Shown here piece by piece: positions 1 through 39,068 of a stretch of 64,000 nt of DNA. Under the pieces are notes generated by a model. The model was not told where the DNA came from and did no database searches. It was given only the letters and a program-made list of their open reading frames with translations. Positions within the stretch are counted from its first letter, which is position 1; every line of letters begins with the position of its first letter. Both the position numbers and the translations under genes were made by a program. Source of the stretch: Rhineura floridana (taxonomy: Eukaryota > Chordata > Lepidosauria > Squamata > Rhineuridae); NCBI RefSeq assembly GCF_030035675.1, contig NC_084499.1, forward strand, positions 17,246,239 to 17,310,238. Reading direction: 5' to 3'.

Positions 1-28065
<28,065 letters not shown>

Positions 28066-29924
28066 GCAACTGTGCCCCCACCACCACCACTGCCAGTCCC
28101 CCTCCCTGGATGCCTGTCAGCTTGTTCTACTTGTCACACAGAGAGAGAGAGAGAAGGCTCTGCAAATCACTCCACATTTTCCACCCCTGGTGACCGGCTG
28201 CGCTGAGACTTCCTTTTTCCCCTTGCATTGGCTTTTCTGCAACTCGCCTGTCAGCCACCCAAAGCGACGGTCGTCCGAGTCCCCCTCCCAGCAAAGCGAT
28301 TCTTGAGCAGTGGATTGTGATGTTGCTTTCAAACGACGACCACAGCAACAAAAGGCAAACATCCCAGGCACTGCCACTGCCCCCTTCCCAAAATGACTTA
28401 CTGAGTGGTTCTGGTTATTTTTGTTTGACTTATTCCCACTTGCAAACAGCGGCCTCTGCTTTTTTGGGGTGAAGCCCTCCCCTCCCCTCCTCCTCTTCAT
28501 GTCTCAGCTGAGTGGTAACAGGAAGCCAGGAGTACTCCGGAAACTGCTTCTGCTTCTCTTTTTTTTAAAATAACACAACAGTCTGCCAAGGTTTTTAAGA
28601 AAATGGGATGCTGTCTGTTTTGTTCTATAGACAAACTTTTCTCTGTTATCTCTCCTTTCCCTCTCCTCCTTCCTCTACTCCTCTTTGCTTTCTGGAAAAG
28701 AATCCCCCTCCCGTCAAAATCATGTGCTTGAATGGATTTCTCCCCCTTTTACTTGGGCAGAGCGAGGGGATGGAATGAAGATCCCGTGCGATGCGTTGAA
28801 CTTTCGACACTCCCTTGATGTGAAGCTGTGAAGGCGCTTAGGGTTGCATCCAACATTAGCCCTACTCAGAGTTGACCCATTGAAAATAATGGACATGACA
28901 CTTGTGGGTCCATTAAGTTCATTGGATCCACTTTAAGCAGAATTTAGTTGGCTGGAACCCCTTAGTCCTTGGCTGCTTAGATTCCTTGCAAGTAAATCCA
29001 GGATAGGTAAAGGCCTTCGGCAGCTTAGGATAAGTGTTCCCCCTGCTGTCTTCATGAAATTATAGAAGCAGAGCTTGTTTTAGAAGTTAAAAAGTAAAAG
29101 ATGTGTAAGAAAGGCATTTATAGTAGGACCAACACCATGAATCCCAAAGCCCTCTTCTGCTCAGAGCTATATAGTTCTGGCCTGTCTCTCCCCCCCCCCC
29201 GCATGGCTAAAAGGAAAAGAAATCAGTGTCGCTTTCATTTTAAGAAAGGCTTCCAAGTTTCTTCCATGAGATTCCCCCCTACCCCCCAATCTGGTCATCA
29301 GTTTAGAGATTGGGGGTGTTTTATTTATGGTTTTTAAAAAATATATCTGGAAACAATTGGATCTGTGGTGGGAGGGGATTCTCAGGATTTTACACAAAAG
29401 TTCAGGAAGCCTCTTGCCTTGCATGAAACAGAGTTGCTTAGCAGTGGGTTTATGTGGACTACTTTTGGCAGTTGAGATGTGTGCTTGCTCTTGTTTTTTC
29501 TATCCCATCTTGACGGATCTTTAGTTTTTGTTTCTTCCTCTCTCTCTCTCTCTTTTTTTTGGGGGGGGGGGCTGTGCTCTGAGCTTCCTCCCACTTATTG
29601 CACTTCCTGTTTTCTTCCTCCGTGTAGCAATTGCTACTGAAGCAAATCAGTAGAACCCTCTTCTTGCACAACAAATGGCAGCAGATGAAAGACTTTATTC
29701 CTTAAGAAAGCAAGAAATGACTGTACAGGAGAGCTTTATTTTATCCTCTTCCTGTCTCCTTCCTTTTTCTCTTCTATATGTACACACACACATACACACA
29801 CATTCCTTTCCAAATAATTATTTCTAGAGCAGTTAATTGACTCTAGTCGCTACCAAAACACAGCCTCTCCATAACGTTGCGCTCTTGCGGAGCTGCTGTG
29901 CTCTCCAAAGGCAAGACTCTAGCG

Positions 29925-30062
29925 CAGCCTTTCCCAACCAGTGTGCCTCCAGATGTTGTTGGACCACAACTCCCATCTTTCCTGACCATTGGCAATGCTG
30001 GCTGAGGCTGATAGGAGTTGTGGTCCAACAACATCTGGAGGCACACTGGTTGGGAAAGGCTG
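29925..30062. mobile_element. 138-bp near-perfect hairpin MITE in PRRC2B 3' UTR
   Basis: The ends CAGCCTTTCCCAACCAGTGT and ACACTGGTTGGGAAAGGCTG are exact complements, and the arms match almost to the centre. The flanks CTCTAGCG (29917-29924) and CTCTAGCA (30063-30070) form a 7/8 target duplication. It is the least diverged member of its type here. Confidence 0.85.
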
Positions 30063-33000
30063 CTCTAGCAAGTTTGGTTTTCCCGTCCAGCTTGGGAGTT
30101 GTAAAAGGTGCTAGGGGTCCACAAGTGGACCCAATCACCTCCACGTTGTCTTCTGTTTACATTTGTTTCGTGAAAAAATGTGGGAGCAGAGAAGGGGAGC
30201 TCACTTTTCTCTTGTAGACGGTAACTTAGAAATGGTCCTAGCTGCCTTTTCTTGTAGGGGTTCAAGCCAGTTTTTTTGCTGGTGGTTCCAAAGATAATGT
30301 TTTGAACAAAGAATGTATATTAAGAAGTGTGGTGGGGTGGTAAGGATCTGCAAGATTTGGCTCAGAAGAAGAAAATGCCCTCCTGGAATTCCTTTATTTT
30401 TTAAAAAAGATGCATTTTGCATTTCTTAAGCTAGGTAAAAATTGTAACATTCCTATCACCGCTTGAGTCCTTTCTTCTAAGTTTCTTTTAACTTAGCCAT
30501 AACTATGTTCCCTCTTTACCATTTTGTGTGTGTCTAGATCCCTTCGTGGAAAGTCATGGAAGGGGTTTGAGATAGATAGTGCTTTTAAGTAAATTAATAA
30601 ATTTGCCATTGTCGGGGGATGGGGTGTTATTCCTTGCGTTTCTAAGTTTGATGGCAGGCCTGTCCCTCTCCCAAGCATCTTAAGAGTGATTTTGAGATTT
30701 GGGGCCCACCTACACTATGCATTTAGAGCAGCATCATACAATTTTCAACAGTCATGGCGTCTTTCCCCAAAGACTCCCGGGAACTAGTTTGTTGAGGGCG
30801 TTGACAGTTGTTAGGAGATCCCTATTTCCCTCAAAATACTGCCATTCCCAGAGTGGTCGGTCCCTCTTCCCAGGGAACTCTGAGAATTGTTGCTCTGTGA
30901 GGGGAATATGGGTCTCCTGACAACTCTCGGTGCCCTTAACAAACTACAGTTCCCAGGAGTCTTCGGGGAAAGCCAGTGAAAAGTGCTTTAAATGTCTAGT
31001 GCAGATGGGGCCATAATAATATTGGAATTGGAGACGTTCTTTTCCCCTTCCATCTTGCATATGGTGGTATCTCTGTCCCCCTTGCTTTTCAAAGGCTTTC
31101 GCATTAGTTTTTCCGGAGTCCGCTTCCTCTGCGCTCTTCTGTTCACTCTGAAATGTGAGTGATAAGACACAAACCTTGTTCTTTCTTTTGTATATGACTT
31201 TCAAATGGCCCTTTTGCAAATTGCAGGGCAGGGGTGGGCGGTATGCAATCCTAGGGTTTATTGCTAGATGCAAAATATCACAGAAACTCCTGGTATAAAT
31301 TTAATCAGATATACAGTGCTTACTATTGAGCAGGTGGGTGGAGGAAGTCGCCCTCTTTTAACCCATTTCGCCCAAACCTCCCTGCCCCTCCCCCCCACAA
31401 AATAAAACACTAGAATTTATTTATACGTATTTGATGTTGTAGGTCTAGGTGGAAAACAAAAGAGTAAATGTCTCACTGCTCTATTTATATGTTATGTCTG
31501 AATTTATTCTGTGATGGAGAGGCCAAGAAACAACCCGCCTTTTTTCATTGCCTCTTTTGTCTTGTTTTTAATTTGCGTCACTGCTAGTTTGCAGTTCACA
31601 GGACTCACTCGTGTGTTTTTTTAACATGGAAAGCTGTCCCCTAACGCAGTCTCTTTTCCAAGGTGCAATGTCCCCCGTCTTTCACGCTCCTCGCGGCTTT
31701 CTTCTGCTTTTAAAAGAAGGATGTACAACATGCTTTTGCAGTACTTATTGGGGATCTTTAAAAACGTTGAAATCCTTTGATTTTTTTCAGTGCAGAAGTA
31801 TGACATTCTTCGAGCAGGGGTGGGCGGAGATCATAACAAATTTGAAAAGCGGTGGGAGATGCATAAAGCTTCCCTGCTGGAAATGTGGGTTCCCTCCTTT
31901 CGTTGCTGTGCAGCTGCTGTGGTTCTTAGTCAGTTCTGATGATACCTTGGCAGCTGACCCAAGAAAGAAAAGAGATGTAACATTGGAGCCGTGAACTTAA
32001 CACAAAAATTGCAGGCTCCTCTTCCACAAGCTGGGAGATTCTGTGGCTCTTCCACGGACGAGGAGGCGGGAACTTGTCTCAGTCTGCCCTATCACTGGAA
32101 CCGACTTTGTGTTTGTTGTCTGCTTTCGCTCAGAAACGGGATTGCCTTTGCGTCGGAGGCTGATCCAATGTTTTAAGCCCAACAGCTACGGATGCTCTGC
32201 TGCGGTTTCAAACCTGCTGACTTAGCTGCAGGCCGCATGTAAATAGCATTTGATCCGGCACCATGAGAAAAACAGCTTCCGTTGTGTTCAGCAATTGGTT
32301 CCCCTCCCCCTGAAAACCCTTCTTAGCTTGCTTCCTGCTGAGGTTTCGTGGCCAGGTGGTGTTGAGCAGAGAGGCTACCGCATATGCTTCCAAAATTAAA
32401 GGTGAAGCAGCATGGGTGCAGGTGAAGCAGTCCTTGCGTTGAATCATCTGTGACTCCTCCCTCTGCCATGTGCTGAAAGCAGATGTGCAGTTTTCCTATA
32501 CCCTCTGCATTTAATTCATGTTCATGACCCTGCTGATGCTTTGTGTTGAAGAAGACCTCCCCCCGAAAGAGTGCTCCAAACTGTGATGTCACCCCTCTTT
32601 TTTTCTTTTGGCTCAACTTATTTTAAGAGAATAGATTTGCAGTTCAGGAATATATTTGCAGTTCAGCTATTGGCCTCCTTTGTAAGCAAACAGGCAGCTG
32701 CACCCTGCTTGCAGCAAGGACTCCATATTGTCCTGTCCTATTTGAGGGGTGTGTGTGTGTGTGAGGGAGTTGCCTCTGATTTTATGCAAAGTTTTTAACT
32801 TCATTGCAGGGTGCGGGTGGAAAAACATTCTGAAGCTGTGGAGCTGCTAGGTGGCCCAGATACCTTTTTGGGTTACCATATGCCAGTACTCAAGTGTGCC
32901 TCATGCTTCTACAAGATGTGACCATTCTAAGCGGTTAGGTGGGAATCGCAATCGCAATGTGGCGCTTGCTTTGGCATGTCAAGGCATTCTTAGTAGTAAG

Positions 33001-33368
33001 CCCACCCCTCTCGTCCTGTATAAATTGCATTTGTTGTTTCTAAAAGAGGATATTGTATGCCCTTTCAACCTCGCAACCTGTACAGTAAACCCTTTTCTTT
33101 TTTGGAGGGCCTTTCTTCCTGTTTGTCTTTCCATGTAGACCAGATATTTGAAAGGGCAAACGACAAATATGTTTTAACATGACATGTTTTTTAAAAAATC
33201 TTTGTGGGATAACTTTTAAACATGGACATCTCTGATCGCAGAATCGCCAGGCTGGTGACAGCAACGCAGACTCTCTCTCGCTGTTCTCGATTTTCAGTTC
33301 CTATGGTTTCTCCTTTCAAATATGTGATTGTATTAGCTCTTTCCATATGAAAGAATTCTCCTTATTTA

Positions 33369-33374
33369 AATAAA
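33369..33374 (+). terminator. PRRC2B: PRRC2B poly(A) signal
   Basis: AATAAA follows a low-repeat T-rich tract and precedes the first intergenic CR1-like repeats (from about 33440). Confidence 0.6.
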
Positions 33375-33395
33375 AAAATTAAAAAGCATGGTACG

Positions 33396-35950
33396 CTTGT
33401 CAGAATTGGCATATGCTCATGGTTAATGGGTGGTTCAGTCCACAAGAGCCCTGCTGGCTCAGGCCAAAGGCAGATGTGATATGGCATCCTTTCCTGCGGT
33501 GGCCAGCTAGATGCCTCTGGAGACCCTCACAAGCAGGGGGTGAAGCCCTCTACAGCCCTCTATTCTAGTTTGCTTGCAAGCATCTTATATTTGGAGGTAC
33601 ATTACCCCTGTACATTGAGGCTCTGTCTAGCTTTCGTGGCTGAAGATGGCTACTACCCTTCCAGAGTTCCCGGCCATGTGGAAGGACATGCACATAGACC
33701 AAGATTTTTTTTAATATAAAACCTTATTAAATTTATGTAAGAATAGTAAGAAGAACCCTGCTGAATCAGGCCAGTGGCCTATCCGGTTCAGCATCCTGTT
33801 CTCACAGTGGCCAACCAGATGCCCCAATGGGAATCCTGCAAGCTGGACCTGAGTGCAATGGCACTCTCCTGTGGTTTCCGGCAGCTGGTATTCGGAAGCA
33901 TACTGCCTCCACAATATGAAGGAGCTCAGGGCAACAAACATACGAATGAAGCAGTTTAACAAGAAAAGGAAAAGCATTCTGGAAACAGTGAAAAACATTC
34001 CCCAGTGATCTTTGGGTTGCCTGGAACAGTCTCCTTCAGCCATCAAACGTCTGGAATGTTTTCAAATTCTGGAAGGCAATAGTGATGGGGACAGACACAC
34101 CTCACAGGGAAGGGTATTTTGCACACACACACCACCTTGATTAATTTCTATTCCATTTGTGCCCACAAGAGGTAATGATGGCCAGTTTGGATGGCTTTAA
34201 AGGATGAGATGGATTCATGGAGGATAAGCAACTAGCTATGATGGCAATGTTCTCCCTCTGTTGTTGGGAGGCAGTATGCCTCTTGCAATACCAGTCACTG
34301 AGAAGAGCAAATGGAGTGCTCTTGCGCGCTTCCCATTAGGGCATCAGGTTGGCCGCTGAGAACAGGAAGCTGGACTACATGGCCCATTGGCTGGAACCAG
34401 CTGGGTTCCCATGTTCTACCTCCTTTGTTGGAGACGGCATGGCCTGTGAATGCCAGTTGCTGAAGATCACAAGTGGGTGCAATGCTCTTGCGCTCAGTTG
34501 CTGCTGGAAGGGTTCCTGTAGGCATCTGGTTGACCACTGTGAGAACAGGATGCTGGACTAGATGAGCCTTTGGTATGATCCGGCTTCAGGGCTCTCCTTA
34601 TTTCTTACATATTTTTCTAAACTTTTTTACACAGACCTGGATTTGTTACCTGCCTTGTGGAGTTCATTGCGATTACATAATGTGAACTTGTAGGAAAGAC
34701 ACAATCATTTCAAAGAACAATGTCTAGGAAATGCGTAAAGGTGAAGCATGCTCTTGAGGGTGACGCCCAAACAATGCAGTGTTTGTATCAGGACACACCG
34801 AGGTGTCTGCCATTGCATCTTAAGGTTTATTTTTTCCCCTCCAGTCCTTTCTCAAAGGGATGTTTCTCTCCTTTGTCCCTATTTCATCCTCGAAACAGCC
34901 CTGTTGAAGTAGGTTAAGCCGAGTGACGGCAATTGGCCCTGCTCTCTAGTGCGCACCATGGCTGTGTGTGGATGGGACCCCAAGTCTCCCCAGTCCAGCG
35001 CACTCTGTGACATCTCAGTGGGCTCAAAGATACTTTTCCTCATTCTTGGGAAGCTGCCTTGTACTGACTCGGGCCAGTGGGGCCATTCTGCTCAGTGTTG
35101 TCTACATTTGACTGGAGCTTCAGACAAATGTGTTCTGGATCCTGATAGGATGCAGTTTATCAAATATTTACTATGATGAAAAAATGGATTGATCTTTTTA
35201 AATAGCAAAATGTTTTGGCTTCCATGTATATACAATATTACACACATTTTATTATTACATTTGTGTCCCATCTGGTTCTCCGTCTCTTTTTTATCCTCAC
35301 AACAATCCTGTGAGGTAGGTTCGGCTGAGAGATTGTGACTGGCCCAAGGTCACCCAGTGAGTTTCATGTAGAGAGAGAGAGAGAGAGTGTGTGTGTGTGT
35401 GTACATGTACACACACACGGCTTAAGTCTTAGAGGCTTGAGAGAAATATTTACTTATAAAAAGTATTTCTATAGTCCATATAAAATAGTGGTTTACAATG
35501 AACTGGCAATGCCACCCCATATATACGGTCTGCCTAGTAAACATCGCAAGACGTCACCGTAAGAGTCAGAAATGACTCGCGCTATAAGTGTGGGGACACC
35601 TTTACCTTTTTACAATGTTAAAAGAAACTATGATTAAAAAAATGTGCAGATCATCATTAAGGTGACTGGCTAATCAAAATAAAAATTAAAAGCTGCAAAG
35701 GTCTGCTGGCATAAAATAGTAATTTTAGACTATAGCAGCCAGCTTTTCATCAAAGGGGGAAAACAAGCCTATCCTGATGAATTTCTGCCTGGCATTATGC
35801 AACCTTTTAACTAGGGTTAGGGAAGCTGGCCCTCCATATGTTGCTGAACTACAACTTCTTCTGGCCATGCTTGCTGGGGCTGATGGGAGTTGTAGTTCAG
35901 CAACTTCTGGAGGGCCAAAGGTTCCCCACACCTGGACTACACCTCCCATC
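33396..35950. other. PRRC2B-POMT1 intergenic region
   Basis: No gene is seen. It contains CR1-like copies (33440-34610), tRNA-SINE fragments (34833-34990, 35045-35110, 35243-35378), a (GA)n(GT)n microsatellite (35370-35420), a partial SINE (35500-35607) and a hairpin MITE (35820-35935) next to the POMT1 CpG block. Confidence 0.7.
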
Positions 35951-35999
35951 AGCATCGGCCATACAGGTTTTGCCCCTCAGCAGGGCTGCAGGTGGAAGG

Positions 36000-36180
36000 C
36001 GAGGGCGCCTTCTCTGGAAAACTCCCACGCCGGAGGTGTAGGCCCCACAGGCCTCAGTGTGGCTGCATTGTTACTATGGAGACAGCGAAGGCCGAGCTGT
36101 TCCCCTGGCCCGTCCATCTCGATGGTGGTGGCGTCACATCCTGCCTGGCGTACTTCTTCGCCGTAGCTCTCCGGAGAAAG
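36000..36180 (+). other. POMT1: POMT1 exon 1 (5' UTR), 5' boundary uncertain
   Basis: The 3' boundary is set by GAGAAAG|GTAAGC. Human POMT1 also starts with a non-coding exon and has its start codon in exon 2. The 5' boundary given is a guess within the CpG-rich block. Confidence 0.6.
36076..36180 (+). other. Upstream ORF in POMT1 leader (first 35 codons)
   Basis: ATG at 36076 opens METAKAELFPWPVHLDGGGV and 15 more codons to the donor. Spliced to exon 2 it continues ACT TGA and stops at 38929, 17 bases before the POMT1 start codon at 38947. It would be a 36-residue uORF if transcription begins upstream of 36076. Translation is not shown. Confidence 0.45.
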
Positions 36181-37751
36181 GTAAGCTGGGTTCAGGGGAG
36201 TCACGTGGCCCAGTTCTCCTTCTTCGTCCCTCCTTACCTCCCTTTATTAAAATTGGCACGGACCATTTCTGCCCTATCAGTAGAGGTAGGAGGAAGGGCA
36301 CATTTGGCGCGTGGGGGGGGGGGCGGAGAGAAAGAAAAAAGGTAGCTAGCTTGCTGGCATTGCGTGGGTGAAATTAAAGCTCCTCTCTTTGTTTGCCGGG
36401 AAAAATTGGGCAGGGTTAAAAGTTGCGCTCTCTCGCTCTCTCTAATGAGCCTTTTCTTAGACGCTCAGTAATATTATGCGTAATTGAAGTCAGCTGCTCA
36501 GAAAAAAATTGCTTTAAAAATATTGAGGGGGCAACAAGGGAAAGGCACGCATGAAGAGGGGAAAGGGGGCTGAAATTGGGAAGGGGCGTAGCAGTCAGTC
36601 CAATTCAGGGAAAAGGAAGGACGGAAATGGAGCCTCCATGGCCAGCTGTAGAATATCTTTGAGTGGGAGGTGCTGTTGAACTCGGGGTGTCTTTGGCTCT
36701 TGTGCTTTGCCCAAAATTAGGTCCTAGATTTGCATAAAATTGGTGGATGCTAATGTGCGCGTGTGTGGTACCCATGCTCTGAGTAAACCCGTTGAAAGTT
36801 GTGGACATGAGTAAACTAGGGCCATTAATTTCACTGGCTCTAATTTTAGTAAAACTTAGTTGGATGCAACTGACTGTATTTTAAACAGAAATACCATGGT
36901 TTCATCCAGTGTTTGTTATTATTATTATTATTTATTAGATTTATTAGTTGCTTGACACACGAAGGTCCCTAAGCGACTTACATAACACTAAAACAAACAC
37001 AATTTGTTTGTGCTCCTCCTGCTGGGAGGAAGGGCGGGATATAAATCAGATAAATAAATAAAATAAAATAAAACACACTATAAAAACAGCATTAAGCAAC
37101 AACAAAATAGCAATAGCATCCCCATGCAACCCCAGGAAGTGTTCAAACCTTCTTGAAACAAAACATCGTATCAGTCTATCAAACGCCTGGGAGAAAAGGT
37201 ACGTCTTTACTTGGTGCCGAAAAGATGTCAGTGAAGGCACTAAGCAGACCCCAGTTCTATACAATGCAGGCCCATTGGGGGACACTTAGGTTTCGGTAGG
37301 TCTACTGTGAGTAGAAATTGTTTGGATACAATCCAGTGCATCTCACCGTAGCGAGGAAGACTGGCCAGCTCACTGTGGACAGGCAACTTCAAGATCCTCG
37401 CTCCTTAGGGGTCTTTATTTTTAAAACAGATTTGGACCGGACAACCATTAAAACAGGTTGACTTCAAACTGACTGTTGATCCCTGTAAAGTAGGACACAC
37501 AGCCTCCCCTTCTTTTTGCCGTCTTGCGCTGTATGTGGGCTGTCTTCTGTTGGAGACAGGAGGCTGGACTACATGGACCTTTAGTCTGATCCAGAAGGGT
37601 TGCTTTTCTTACGAAAGGGCCAAGGAGAGAAAGAAGAGGAAGGGACCTGAATACTGGAGTTAGAATGACCTGGATTAGAATACAAAGAGGAGGTGAAGAT
37701 GTTAGACGTACATTAGAACCTGCAAAGCTGCTAGCTCAATGTTATCTGATT

Positions 37752-38086
37752 CAGAGGTTCCCAAACTGGCCTGTGGACCACCAATGGGCCATGAACTTCA
37801 TTCAGGTGGTCCATGGCATGTTCACATTAAATAATTGTATCCTCTTTAATTGTATTTTGTTGCTTGTTTTATTTCTTATGTTGTATTATGATTTGAGTTC
37901 TGTTGAGCACAAATTGTAATGCTATGAAATGCAATATAAGGAATATAGGAAGCAATAAAAATACAATTAAAAATCCTACAGTGTCTAGCACATTGCATAC
38001 ATTTGCTACTGAAAACAGCAAGTGGCCCTCTAAGACCATCAGCTGTTTTCAAGCGGTCTGTGGGAAGAAAAGTTGGTGAACCATTG
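37752..38086 (+). mobile_element. hAT-type MITE (GGTTCCCAAACTG family)
   Basis: Left end CAGAGGTTCCCAAACTG, right end AGTTGGTGAACCATTG, with ATCTGATT (37744-37751) and ATCTAATT (38087-38094) as a 7/8 duplication. Same family as 2915-3254. Confidence 0.75.
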
Positions 38087-38923
38087 ATCTAATTCCTGCA
38101 CTTTGTGCATCATAAGACTATTTAATTAATCCAAAAGCTTGAGCACAAGTCCTGTGCATGTTTACTCAGACTAAACTCCGCTGACTTTAATGGAACTTAT
38201 TCCTGAGGAAGAACACAAAGAACTCGGGGTGTTTTTGACCCCTTAAGCTTTGCCAAAAATTAGGACACAGAGTTGCATAAATAAACTAAAAGATGAGTCC
38301 AAAGCACTGGCTGTCAGAGGAGACTACCCATTGCATCTCTACATGATGTATCACTCTGGCCTTTGCCTTTTTCTAGTTGGCTGCTTCAGTGGGTGGGCAA
38401 GTCTGCTGTTTCTCTGCACTCAGGTGGGATGGAGGCTTTCATTTACACCCAATGTAGCAGAACTATCCCCAGAGGAGGATGCCCATGGTGTCTCTGCTTG
38501 AGTCACTGCTCTTTCAATCAGGAGGCTGTGACTCGTAGAGAAGTGTAGGCTTTCACACACATACACAGACCTCTTCCTCTTCTATCCGTGCAAGCAAGAG
38601 ACATTATTACCGTTCAAGGATATGCTCTATTCAGTCCTAAACACTCAAGGATACACAACTGGGCTAGTGTGGTGTAGCCTGGGGAGAGGAGGCTTCGCCT
38701 AGGGAGAGTCTTGAGGGCCAGATAGAGAGTTTTTGAGGGCCGCATTTGGCCTTTGGGCCTGAGGTTCCCCAACCCGTTCTGGAACTTTTGGGAACTTAGT
38801 GAACATTTTGGGAACTTAGTAACCACACTCAAGATTATTTTTTATCTGTCCTTGTTTACTGAGTTCTAAAATTGCTAAGTATTCTTTAAATTGTAACAAA
38901 AGCTTTTTTCGCTTCCCTTGTAG

Positions 38924-39068
38924 ACTTGACAAAATTGCCAAGCAAGATGCTGGAATTCCTGAAGCACCCAATTGTCTTGTCTCTGGAGATCAACGTGAAC
39001 CTGATGGCTTTGGCTGTGGTAGGATTAATTAGCCGGCTGTGGGCACTGTCCTACCCTCGAGCTGTAGT
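38924..39068 (+). CDS. POMT1: POMT1 exon 2 (start codon at 38947)
   Basis: Acceptor TTCCCTTGTAG, 23 nt of leader, then ATG at 38947. It encodes [20 protein letters not shown] and a hydrophobic helix ending SYPRAV. Donor GTAAGC. Coding ends in phase 2. Confidence 0.95.

Larger units (their letters stand above)
28066..33395 (+). other. PRRC2B: PRRC2B 3' UTR (extent inferred)
   Basis: There is no coding potential after TAA. The stretch is T-rich with few repeats between 31030 and 33360 and ends with an AATAAA at 33369. A UTR of about 5.3 kb is in line with the long 3' UTR of mammalian PRRC2B. It carries inserted repeats: a palindromic element near 28845-28970, a 138-bp hairpin at 29925-30062 and another palindromic element at about 30700-31013. 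An earlier poly(A) site is possible. Confidence 0.65.
35950..36350 (+). promoter_or_regulatory. POMT1: CpG-rich POMT1 promoter region
   Basis: G+C and CpG density rise sharply here compared with the repeat-filled flanks. The block contains the only plausible untranslated exon with a consensus donor (CTCCGGAGAAAG|GTAAGC, donor at 36181) upstream of the first coding exon. No TATA box is evident, as is usual for a housekeeping CpG promoter. The start site cannot be fixed from sequence. Confidence 0.7.
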
